Shown here piece after piece: positions 1 through 7,673 of a stretch of 12,453 nt of DNA. The notes below the pieces were generated by a model. The model saw only the letters and a program-made list of their open reading frames with translations. It ran no database searches and was not told the DNA's origin. A program made the translations under genes and the position numbers. Origin of the DNA: Actinomycetota bacterium (GTDB taxonomy: Bacteria > Actinomycetota > Acidimicrobiia > Acidimicrobiales > Aldehydirespiratoraceae); NCBI GenBank assembly GCA_012271125.1, contig JAAXHB010000007.1, positions 1-12,453 on the forward strand, read 5' to 3'. Position 1 is the first letter of the stretch. Each line of letters opens with the position of its first letter.

Positions 1-3000
1 TCCTACGCAGTCACCGCCGATGACGCCGCCAACTCCGCCACACGCACAGTCACCTTCAAATACACCACCCACGGCACCACCAGCACCGCCACCGTCACTG
101 TCAGCATCGTCCCTGTCGATGTCCTAAACCCAGACACGATCAGCTTCACCCGTATCGACACCGCCGAAGCCTCAGGCAGCGTCAACGTCACCAGCAATGA
201 CGAATGCCTAGGCGGCACCTGCGAAGTCATCCGCATCGTCGACGCTCCCACCGTGACCGGCGCCGCCGCAATCGGCTCCGACAACATGACCATCACCTAC
301 ACCGCCCCGTCCGGCCGCCCGACCTACGCCAGCGACTCATTCACCTACACCACCGCCAACGCCAACGGTGCCACAGTCACCGTGAATGTCGCAATCGGTG
401 CCGGTCCCGACGCCCTCAGCCCCGACACCGTCTCTATTGAACGCCCGGGCGGCACCGACGCCGTTTCCTTCACATTCAACGCCACCACCAACGACAACTG
501 CCGCTCCCACTGCGCCGGCATCACCATCACCTCTCAGCCCACTCCCGGCGCAATCACCGTCAACGCTGACGGCACCTTCACCTTCACCATCGCCGCTGGC
601 GTCGCATCCCCTCCGAGCAACTTCAACTTCACTTATAACACCGCCAACTCCGAAGGTGCCGCCACCAGCTCGCTGCGCCTGCTCAGCGTCAACCGCTTCA
701 ACAACGACTTCGTCTACCTGCCACGAACCAGCGCCACCGCCGCCGCCAGCACCGAAATCGACACCTTCGACAACGACGACTGCACCACCGCCTGTGCGAA
801 CCTCGCCCTCGGCACTGCCCCAGACGACGGAACCGCCACCCCAAGCAGCGGCAATACCAAGGTTCAGTACAGCCTCAACGACGGCGACACGGTCACCAAC
901 CCCACCACCTTCACTTACGCAGGCAACGGCGTCACCCAAACCCACGCCCTCGGCACCGTCTCAGTGCGTGTCGCCCCTGCCGGCATTGACGCCCTCGCCC
1001 CCGACACTGTCGCCGTCACCCGCTATGGCACCGAACAGCTCGCCGTTGTTGTCCCCGTTCATAACAACGACGCCTGCGGCGACGAATGCGCTGGTCTCAG
1101 CATTACCCAACCCACCACCGGCGTCGTCTTCATCGATGACGACAACATCGTCACCTACGTCATTCCTGACGGCACCGCCGCGGTCACCTCAGATTCCTTT
1201 ACCTACACCACCACCCAGCACACCACCGCAACGACTGTCACCGTCAACTTCACCAACGAGCCGGCTTCCAACAAGCCCGCCGCGGTCACGCCTGACACCC
1301 TCAATGACGACTTCGCCCATATCACACGCACCGGCACCGCGGCTATCACCCAAACCGTCTCCGTCGCCAGCAACGACAACTGCTCTGGCACCTGCCCACG
1401 GCCTCAAATCATCACCCAACCTGCGGTAGGTGCCGCCAACGTCAAGGGCAACAACATCATCTACACCCTGCCCGCCGGTGTCACCGCTCCAAGCCGTGTC
1501 GCCATCGTCTACGGCAACGACACCACCACCCAACCAAACGAATACGCCACTATCACCCTGGCAATCGGTGCACCCAGCAAAGACATCCTGTTAGCCGACA
1601 CCTTCATCGTCACCCGTGAAGGCACCGGCGCTGCCACCGCACAGCTCAACATCGCCGCCAACGACGGCTGCGGCGCATCCTGCTTCGGACTGCTCCTAAA
1701 CACCGACTCCACCACCGGCACCGCCACCGCCAACGCCGACGGCACCGTCACCTACACCATTTCGGCAGGCACCTCAACCTTCTACAGCGACTCCTTCACC
1801 TACACCACCCTCGACCACACCGACGCAACCACAGTCACGATCAACATCAACAATGCCGACGCTCTCAGCAACGACTCTTTCTTCGTCACCCGCACCGGCA
1901 CTGCCGCAGTCAACCGAGACCTCTCAGTCCTCACTAACGACACCTGCATCAGTGCCTGCGAAGGCTTGCGTGCTGCCACCCAGCCCGCCGTAGGTGCCGC
2001 CGCAGCCAACACCGCCGGCACAGCCATCAACTTCTCCCTCGAAGACGGCGACACCTTCACCAACCCGCTCAGCTTCACTTACGCCACTGCCACCTCCGTC
2101 AACGACGCCACAGTCTCAGTGGTCGTCGGTGAAGCTGGCAAGGACACTCTCGTTAACGACACCGCCCGCATCAGCCAAGTCGGTCAAGACAGCGTCACCG
2201 TCAGTGTCTTGTCCAACGACGTCTGCCAGGCCGGTTGCGCCAACCTGCGCGTTGTCACCCACCCGAGCACCGGCCAGGTCACGATCAACAACGGCTCAAC
2301 ACTCACCTACAAGCTCGCTTCTCGAAACAACCTGCCTGACTCGGTCACCTTCACCTACACCACCACCGGTGCCAGCACTCCGGCAACCGTCACCGTGTCG
2401 CTGCAGGTCATGAACACATTGCGTGACGACACGGTCAACATCTCCCGAGCCGGCCTCGCCGCCGTCACCGAAGAAATCAATGTCTTCGCCAATGACGCCT
2501 GTGACTCCGGTTGCGCTGGTCTGACCGTCGTCACTGGCCCATCGGTCGGCTCCGCAATCGCAACCGATGAGGGCGACGCCATCACCTTCGAAATCCCCGA
2601 AGACACCGCCGCACCAGCCCAAGTCACCTTCACCTACAACACCGACGACTCCAACGGTGCCGCCACCGTCACGGTCAACCTCACCCGCTCAGACGCCCTC
2701 GACGACGACACCTTCACCTTCACCCGCGCCGCCACCGAAGCCAAGACCCAATCCCTCGACGTTCTCGGCAACGACAACTGCGGCGCCGGATGCGCTGGCC
2801 TCGCTATCGCCTCTGACCCAGACTTCGGCACCGCTGCTGTCAACAACACCGGCGACGCCATCAACTTCACCGTCGCTGACGGTCAAATCGCCCCCGCTTC
2901 CACAACCTTCACCTACACCACCACCGACGCTCAAGCCGCCGCCACGGTCACCGTGAACTTCTCTGTGACCGCCGACTTCCTCACCGCAGACGACTTCACC

Positions 3001-6000
3001 ATCCCACGCCTCAACACCGACGCCGTCACATACGTAATGGACGTCCTCAACAACGACACCTGCGGCACCAACAACTGCTCCGGTCTCGCTGTCCGCGGAA
3101 CCCTAGACGCCGCCGATGGCGCGGTCGCTCTCACCGACGGCAACGGCTCCTTCACCTACACCCTTGCCGACGCCGCTACCACGCCAACTGGTGACGTCAC
3201 CTTCGACTACTACACCTCAAGCAGCCTCACCGGCGATGACGCAACCGTCACCTTCCGTGTCGTCGCCGGCGATGACCTCCAGAACACCTCCACCACCATC
3301 CGCCGACAAACCGGTACCCCCGTAAATACCAACCTTGACGTCTTGTCCGATTCAACTTGCAATGCCGACAGCGGCTGCACCGGTCTGCGCATCGTCACCG
3401 GCCCATCTGTCGGCACTGCCACCGTCAATGAAGACGGTCAAACCATCGATCTCAGCCTCGCCGTCAATGAGACCCCAGCATCAGTCACGATCACCTTCAC
3501 CACCGACCTCGCGGTCGCCGATGCCACCTACACGGTCAACTTTGCCAACTACGACGCCCTCCGCAATGACCGCTTCTACATCACACGCACCGGCACCGCC
3601 GCCATCACCGAGACCCTTGACGTCCTCACCAATGACACCTGCGCCTCTGACTGCGCCGGCCTCATCAGGCACACCAACACAAATGCTGGCACCATCTCCA
3701 CCAGTTCCGAGGGTGATTCTCTGACCTACACCCTCGCTGACGGTGCTACTGGCAATCCCAGTCAAACCTTCACCTACAAGACCACCTCCACCACCGAATC
3801 AGACGAATACGCCACCGTGCGCCTTATCACCGCCACTCCAGGCCTCGACATCCTCCGTAATGACACCGTTGACCTTGGTCTCCGATCCGCCGGTACCACC
3901 TCAGTTGTTATCGACGTCACCGCCAATGACGCCTGCGGCGCCAACTGCGAGAACCTCACCATCACAAGCGGTCCGACCCGCGGCAGCGCCACCGTCAACG
4001 CTGATGGCACCATTACGTTTACAATCACCGATCTCCCGAACCGCGGCCAAGACTCCTTCACATACACCACCACCGCCCAATCCACCCCAGCCACCGTCAA
4101 TGTCACCATGAACCGTGCAGATCAGCTAGTCGACGATGTTTACCATGTCAACCGCACCGGCACTGAAGCCATACCCGAAAACCCATTCCGCGTCGTCGAT
4201 AATGACAATTGTCGTCCTGCTACCACTTGCCGAGGCGTAAGCATTGTTGAAAGTCCCGACGACCTCCCAGCGGGTATCACACTCGGAATGACTGGAAGGA
4301 ATATCACCCTCCAAATAGCTGCGGGCACAGTTTTCAACGGCATCATTCCGGTTACATACACCACCATTGAGGCAGCAGGCAACACAGCAACGATCTACAT
4401 CGTGGTTGGCAAGGCCGGCGAAGACGATCTCCTAGACGATGAAGCCACACTCCACCGCCTAGCCGGAACCGAAGCCAGCGTCAACATCGATGTAACCGCC
4501 AACGATGGCTGCGAATCATCTTGTGCCGTCACCATTGACCAAACCAACACCACCGGCACCCTCACTCAGGAACTTGACGGCACCGTCACCTACACGCTCC
4601 CCTCCATTGCTCCACCGATTGCTACTGACACCTTCACCTACACAACACCGCTGCAGTCAACCCCAGCCACTGTCACCATTGACTTCACCAATGTTGACGC
4701 CCTCACCTCTGACACTATGTTCCTCGCCCGCACTGGCACCGACGCCGTATCAACCGAAATCGACGTCACCGCCAACGACGCCTGCCTCGGCACCTGCGCA
4801 GGCGTGACCATCACCAGCTACCCCGTAGCCGGCAACGTCCACATCACCAGTGACAACAAGATCGCCTACTCCCTACCCGCCGGCGCAACCACTCCAACCA
4901 AGATCAACATCGGCTACTCCACCCCCGACGCCGACTACTCCGTCGCCGCAACCATCAACTTCGGCACCGCCGGCGTCGACACCCTCACCGACGACGCAGT
5001 CTCTCTGGTCCGCCGCGGCACCGCCGCAGCGTCCGCCACCTTCAATGTCACCGCTAACGATGCCTGCGGTGCCAACTGCGCCGGCCTTGCTATCGCATCC
5101 AACCCCGCTGCAGGCGCAACCGCCACCGCCAACCCTGACGGCACGATCACTTACACAATCGCAGCCGGTACAGCTACCAGAGCCAGCGACACCTTCACCT
5201 ACACCACCAACGCCCAGTCCACTCCGGCAACGGTCACCGTCACAGTCACCGGTGCTGACTCCCTCGCCAATGACACACCAGCTGCCATCAACTTCACAGG
5301 TACGGCCGATGTCGTCACCGAAATAGACGTCACCGATAACGACTCCTGCGGCGCAAGCTGCGCTGGTCTGCGCATCCTCACACAACCCGCTGGCACCAAC
5401 TCAGTCGCCCTCTCCGATGATGGCACCAAGCTCGTCCTCACCATCCCAAGCGACAGCTCCTTCACCAACCCGATTACCTTCACCTACACAACCACATCGG
5501 CTTGGGAAGTCAAAGAATACGCAACCGTCACCGTCGTCGCCGGCGACACCTCCAAAGACATTCTCGTCAACGACACCGCCATCATCAACGGCGTCAACCA
5601 AACCAGCATTGAAATTGCGGTTGGTGCCAATGACGTTTGCGTAGTAGCAATCCCCCCATGCGGCGGCCTCGCCGTCGATGGCACACCAAGCGCCGGCACT
5701 ACCACCGTTGATGCCGGTGCCGGCACAATCACCCTTGACATCTCAGGCGTCGATCCCAAGCCTTCAACGGTCACCTTCGACTACATCACCACTAACCACG
5801 ACGGTGCCGCCACTGTCACCGTCACCATCGTCACTCCCGACGCCCTCGCCCCCGACACCATCGCCCACACCCGCTCCGGCCTTGATCCGGTCAGCATCAC
5901 ACACAATGTCTTCTCCAACGACAACTGCGCCGCCGGTTGCAACAACCCACGCATCCTGTCCGCACCCTTCTTCGGCACCGCCTCCTTCGACTCATCCAAG

Positions 6001-7299
6001 AATCTCGTCTTCACAGCTGTCCGCAACGAGCCCCTCTTTTCGCCGCTCACCCTCACCTACATCACCGACGGTGCCTATGCGGCGTTCGGTGACGCCGGTG
6101 CCACCACGGTCACCTTCAACTTCACCCTCAACGACACCCTCGCCACCGACACAGCAACCCTCTCACGCACCAACACCGAAGAAGTCACGCTCTTCATTGA
6201 TGTCACCGCCAACGACATGTGCGGCGCAGGTTGTGCTGGTCTCACGCTTGTCACCGACCCAGGCGTCGGCACCGCCAAGATGGGCTTCACCACTCGTTCC
6301 ATCGATCACGACAACGACTCCAACACTCCCAACATCGACATCGACGTCCCAGCCATCGAATACACGATCGCTGATGGCACTGTTGCTCCCGCCTCAACGA
6401 CTCTCACCTACACCACCGATGACTCCGACACTGACGAAACCCTCGTAACGATCAACTTCGCAGTAACGGCTGACATCCTCGCCGACGACACGATCATCAT
6501 CGTGCGCTCCGGCACCGACGCCGTCAACGTGACCCTCGACGTGTTCGCCAACGATGCCTGCGGCGTGTCCAACTGCGCCGGCATCGCCAAGGCCACTGAC
6601 CCAGACGCAGGCACCTTGACGCTCTCCAACAACACCTTCACCTACACCTTCCCGGCCGGCACCGACAACCCCGGCACTAACCCCAGCTTCACCTACGAAA
6701 CCAGTGCCTCCACAGCTCCCGCCACCGTCACGCTTGAGTTCCGTGAACCAGACACTCTCGATAATGACTCCGCCTCCCTCACCCGCTCCGGCACCGCCGA
6801 AGCCTCAGTCAATATTGACGTCCTCGACGGCGACTCCTGCACCGGAACCTGCACCGGCGTCGAAATCGTCACCCAACCTTCGGTCGGCACCGCCGAAGTT
6901 CAACCTAACGGCACCATCACCTACACCCTCGCTGCTGGCGCTGCGGTGATCACCTCTGAAACCTTCACCTACAAGACCAGTGCTGCTGTCACCCCCGCCA
7001 CTGTCACCATCAACATCACCGTTGTGTCCGCAGCAGTTGACGACATTGTCAACATCACCGGCTACACCCCCGGTGACACTCTCAGCATCGAAATCGACGT
7101 AACCGACAACGACGTCTGCGCCGGCACCGACTGCGACACCGTGACCGTCGTCTCCCAACCCGCCACCGGTTCCGCCACCGCTGCCAATAACACGATCACC
7201 TTCACCCTCGGCGCTTCCGACAACCCCACCAGCCCTCTCACCTTCACCTACCGCCTATCCAACAACTCCACCGCCACCATCACCATAAACATCCTCTAA
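1..7299 (+). CDS. Giant tandem-repeat surface/secreted protein with Cys-pair Ig/cadherin-like domains (5' partial)
   Basis: The reading frame is open from base 1 to the TAA at 7297-7299, giving 2432 visible residues. The true start is upstream, so the GTG at 253 is only an internal Val codon. The visible protein is one partial plus 25 complete repeats of 87-113 residues. The rough consensus is LxxDTxxxxRxGT, then IDVxANDxCGxxCAGL, PxxGTATVNxDGTITYT, a short linker, SDTFTYTT, and PATVTVN. The VNADGTITYT and FTYTT strands recall the Big_9/bacterial cadherin-like Ig fold of large adhesins. I counted 50 cysteines, all in the paired loops, so oxidised extracellular folding is likely. Thr, Ala, Asp and Val dominate, Lys and Arg are few, and there is one Trp. 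No transmembrane segment, LPXTG motif, enzymatic domain or RTX nonapeptide is visible. The signal peptide must lie upstream. Codons end overwhelmingly in C. An adhesion or fibre role is inferred from architecture; the ligand is unknown. Confidence 0.9.
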   Translation, partial: SYAVTADDAANSATRTVTFKYTTHGTTSTATVTVSIVPVDVLNPDTISFTRIDTAEASGSVNVTSNDECLGGTCEVIRIVDAPTVTGAAAIGSDNMTITYTAPSGRPTYASDSFTYTTANANGATVTVNVAIGAGPDALSPDTVSIERPGGTDAVSFTFNATTNDNCRSHCAGITITSQPTPGAITVNADGTFTFTIAAGVASPPSNFNFTYNTANSEGAATSSLRLLSVNRFNNDFVYLPRTSATAAASTEIDTFDNDDCTTACANLALGTAPDDGTATPSSGNTKVQYSLNDGDTVTNPTTFTYAGNGVTQTHALGTVSVRVAPAGIDALAPDTVAVTRYGTEQLAVVVPVHNNDACGDECAGLSITQPTTGVVFIDDDNIVTYVIPDGTAAVTSDSFTYTTTQHTTATTVTVNFTNEPASNKPAAVTPDTLNDDFAHITRTGTAAITQTVSVASNDNCSGTCPRPQIITQPAVGAANVKGNNIIYTLPAGVTAPSRVAIVYGNDTTTQPNEYATITLAIGAPSKDILLADTFIVTREGTGAATAQLNIAANDGCGASCFGLLLNTDSTTGTATANADGTVTYTISAGTSTFYSDSFTYTTLDHTDATTVTININNADALSNDSFFVTRTGTAAVNRDLSVLTNDTCISACEGLRAATQPAVGAAAANTAGTAINFSLEDGDTFTNPLSFTYATATSVNDATVSVVVGEAGKDTLVNDTARISQVGQDSVTVSVLSNDVCQAGCANLRVVTHPSTGQVTINNGSTLTYKLASRNNLPDSVTFTYTTTGASTPATVTVSLQVMNTLRDDTVNISRAGLAAVTEEINVFANDACDSGCAGLTVVTGPSVGSAIATDEGDAITFEIPEDTAAPAQVTFTYNTDDSNGAATVTVNLTRSDALDDDTFTFTRAATEAKTQSLDVLGNDNCGAGCAGLAIASDPDFGTAAVNNTGDAINFTVADGQIAPASTTFTYTTTDAQAAATVTVNFSVTADFLTADDFTIPRLNTDAVTYVMDVLNNDTCGTNNCSGLAVRGTLDAADGAVALTDGNGSFTYTLADAATTPTGDVTFDYYTSSSLTGDDATVTFRVVAGDDLQNTSTTIRRQTGTPVNTNLDVLSDSTCNADSGCTGLRIVTGPSVGTATVNEDGQTIDLSLAVNETPASVTITFTTDLAVADATYTVNFANYDALRNDRFYITRTGTAAITETLDVLTNDTCASDCAGLIRHTNTNAGTISTSSEGDSLTYTLADGATGNPSQTFTYKTTSTTESDEYATVRLITATPGLDILRNDTVDLGLRSAGTTSVVIDVTANDACGANCENLTITSGPTRGSATVNADGTITFTITDLPNRGQDSFTYTTTAQSTPATVNVTMNRADQLVDDVYHVNRTGTEAIPENPFRVVDNDNCRPATTCRGVSIVESPDDLPAGITLGMTGRNITLQIAAGTVFNGIIPVTYTTIEAAGNTATIYIVVGKAGEDDLLDDEATLHRLAGTEASVNIDVTANDGCESSCAVTIDQTNTTGTLTQELDGTVTYTLPSIAPPIATDTFTYTTPLQSTPATVTIDFTNVDALTSDTMFLARTGTDAVSTEIDVTANDACLGTCAGVTITSYPVAGNVHITSDNKIAYSLPAGATTPTKINIGYSTPDADYSVAATINFGTAGVDTLTDDAVSLVRRGTAAASATFNVTANDACGANCAGLAIASNPAAGATATANPDGTITYTIAAGTATRASDTFTYTTNAQSTPATVTVTVTGADSLANDTPAAINFTGTADVVTEIDVTDNDSCGASCAGLRILTQPAGTNSVALSDDGTKLVLTIPSDSSFTNPITFTYTTTSAWEVKEYATVTVVAGDTSKDILVNDTAIINGVNQTSIEIAVGANDVCVVAIPPCGGLAVDGTPSAGTTTVDAGAGTITLDISGVDPKPSTVTFDYITTNHDGAATVTVTIVTPDALAPDTIAHTRSGLDPVSITHNVFSNDNCAAGCNNPRILSAPFFGTASFDSSKNLVFTAVRNEPLFSPLTLTYITDGAYAAFGDAGATTVTFNFTLNDTLATDTATLSRTNTEEVTLFIDVTANDMCGAGCAGLTLVTDPGVGTAKMGFTTRSIDHDNDSNTPNIDIDVPAIEYTIADGTVAPASTTLTYTTDDSDTDETLVTINFAVTADILADDTIIIVRSGTDAVNVTLDVFANDACGVSNCAGIAKATDPDAGTLTLSNNTFTYTFPAGTDNPGTNPSFTYETSASTAPATVTLEFREPDTLDNDSASLTRSGTAEASVNIDVLDGDSCTGTCTGVEIVTQPSVGTAEVQPNGTITYTLAAGAAVITSETFTYKTSAAVTPATVTINITVVSAAVDDIVNITGYTPGDTLSIEIDVTDNDVCAGTDCDTVTVVSQPATGSATAANNTITFTLGASDNPTSPLTFTYRLSNNSTATITINIL
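124..7035 (+). repeat. Possible higher-order repeat: two 12-domain blocks (124-3558 and 3559-7035)
   Basis: R1-R12 (1145 residues) can be paired in order with R13-R24 (1159 residues), with R25 beginning a third block. The pairing rests on unit-specific features. R8 and R20 both open LVNDTA and are two residues shorter than most units before the first Cys. R10 and R22 share AP-AST-T before the TYTT strand and end in VTAD. R11 and R23 have a 4-residue Cys spacing ending in Asn. R12 and R24 both lack the Asn-Asp before the first Cys. R3 and R15 share an Asp-Asn-Asp and a one-residue longer lead. Some similarities occur at other offsets (R3 with R7, R5 with R19), so the 12-unit period is a hypothesis from reading by eye. 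Confidence 0.45.
6304..6339 (+). other. EF-hand-like Asp loop inserted in repeat R22
   Basis: R22 is about 15-20 residues longer than its siblings. The extra segment lies between its PGVGTAK strand and its EYTIADG strand. Within it, the 12 residues DHDNDSNTPNID have Asp at loop positions 1, 3, 5 and 12 and Ser at 6. This is the ligand spacing of EF-hand or thrombospondin-type-3 calcium loops. No second EF-hand helix pair is present, so any calcium binding would be by an isolated loop. The role is inferred from the pattern alone. Confidence 0.5.
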
Positions 7300-7339
7300 C
7301 CCCCTCGTCTAACAATCCTCCATCTTCCTGACTTGTCGC

Positions 7340-7345
7340 TATAGT
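7340..7345 (+). promoter_or_regulatory. Possible -10 box (TATAGT) for the two small genes
   Basis: The 78-bp gap between the giant gene and the next gene contains TATAGT, which matches the TATAAT consensus at five of six positions and lies 32 bp before the ATG at 7378. No good -35 box is found 16-18 bp upstream, so this is weak. I saw no hairpin plus T-run after the giant gene's stop, so read-through into the small genes is also possible. Confidence 0.25.
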
Positions 7346-7364
7346 CGTCCTATTGAAAACAGCG

Positions 7365-7371
7365 AAAGGAG
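7365..7371 (+). promoter_or_regulatory. Ribosome binding site AAAGGAG
   Basis: AAAGGAG sits 6 bases before the ATG at 7378. It is one of the two strongest Shine-Dalgarno sequences in the window and fixes the start of the 94-residue gene. Confidence 0.8.
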
Positions 7372-7377
7372 CCAAAT

Positions 7378-7662
7378 ATGAATTATGAAGAAGTTCTACG
7401 TGAAGGGTCCAGAGCTAAAGCTTTCGGCCTCGGAGTCGCCAGCTTGTTTGACTTTATGGGCACCTTCGGCCCCCAACTCGATGACAAACCGTACCTCTAC
7501 GAAGTTAAGCGGATCAACACAGAAGACAACTGGCAACGTGCTGGCGAAGACATGACGCGAGTCTGGGAACAAGTCGGTAAGCACATGTATAAAGCAATGG
7601 GCCAAGTTAGATCGGAACACCCTGAGTTAGCAGAGGTAACAACAGATCCTCAGCATCGATAA
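7378..7662 (+). CDS. Unrecognised 94-residue soluble protein
   Basis: I do not recognise this family. The ATG start is supported by AAAGGAG at 7365-7371. The 94 residues contain no signal peptide, transmembrane segment or cysteine. A Gly/Phe/Leu-rich stretch around residues 17-33 (LGVASLFDFMGTFGP) is followed by a charged, Trp-containing region with probable helices at residues 50-82 (for example EDNWQRAGEDMTRVWEQVGK). The C-terminal tail is polar. The stop is 11 bp before the DUF2335-type gene, which suggests co-transcription and possibly a joint function. Codon choice is clearly less C-biased than in the giant gene or in prfA (for example AAT TAT GAA GAA GTT near the start), which fits an accessory or transferred gene. 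That it is a real gene rests on its ribosome binding site, its fit between neighbours and its composition. Confidence 0.75.
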   Translation: MNYEEVLREGSRAKAFGLGVASLFDFMGTFGPQLDDKPYLYEVKRINTEDNWQRAGEDMTRVWEQVGKHMYKAMGQVRSEHPELAEVTTDPQHR

Positions 7663-7673
7663 AAACGTCAGCA

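Larger units (their letters stand above)
1..7296 (+). repeat. Array of 25 complete and one partial ~95-residue protein repeats
   Basis: Unit boundaries are set at the Leu (once Phe, once Val) opening each unit. Positions 1-123 are the tail of a unit. Complete units R1-R25 start at 124, 415, 697, 994, 1300, 1588, 1864, 2149, 2419, 2698, 2980, 3277, 3559, 3853, 4126, 4429, 4702, 4984, 5263, 5563, 5845, 6139, 6478, 6757 and 7036. Lengths run from 87 (R25) to 113 residues (R22), mostly 90-102. Each contains exactly two cysteines, spaced by 3 residues in most units, 4 in R1, R11, R23 and R25, 5 in R12 and R15, and 6 in R20. Units are strongly diverged at DNA level, but short exact matches persist. 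For example, the 15-mer ttcacctacaccacc (FTYTT) occurs at 340, 1795, 2350, 2908 and 5194. Confidence 0.93.

Noticed and set aside
337..945. Long antisense frames inside the repeat gene (337-945, 4873-5385, 6805-7158)
   Set aside because: They are Gly/Val/Asp-rich reverse readings of the same biased codons, with no recognisable motif and none that escapes the repeat period.
386..1429. A 347-residue Pro/Ser/Thr-rich open frame on the + strand, and similar frames at 1994-2413, 4850-5326 and 5678-6448
   Set aside because: They are off-frame shadows of the giant gene. The ACC/GCC/AAC codon bias removes stops from other frames, and the translations are low-complexity with no domain or ribosome site.
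253..7299. Treating the GTG at 253 as the start of the giant gene
   Set aside because: The frame is open from base 1 and the first 123 bases encode the tail of another repeat, with R1 starting at 124. The start is therefore upstream of the window.
1..7299. RTX adhesin or toxin
   Set aside because: No GGxGxDxUx nonapeptides occur, and the repeat unit is a ~95-residue beta-sandwich type.
1..7299. CRISPR array or DNA satellite
   Set aside because: The periodicity is about 285 bp, codon-phased and diverged at DNA level, so it reflects protein repeats.
7300..7377. Intrinsic terminator after the giant gene
   Set aside because: The 78-bp gap shows no stem-loop followed by a T-run.
7396..7620. Antisense frame opposite the 94-residue gene
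   Set aside because: The + strand gene has an excellent ribosome site and fits the local operon direction; the antisense frame has neither.
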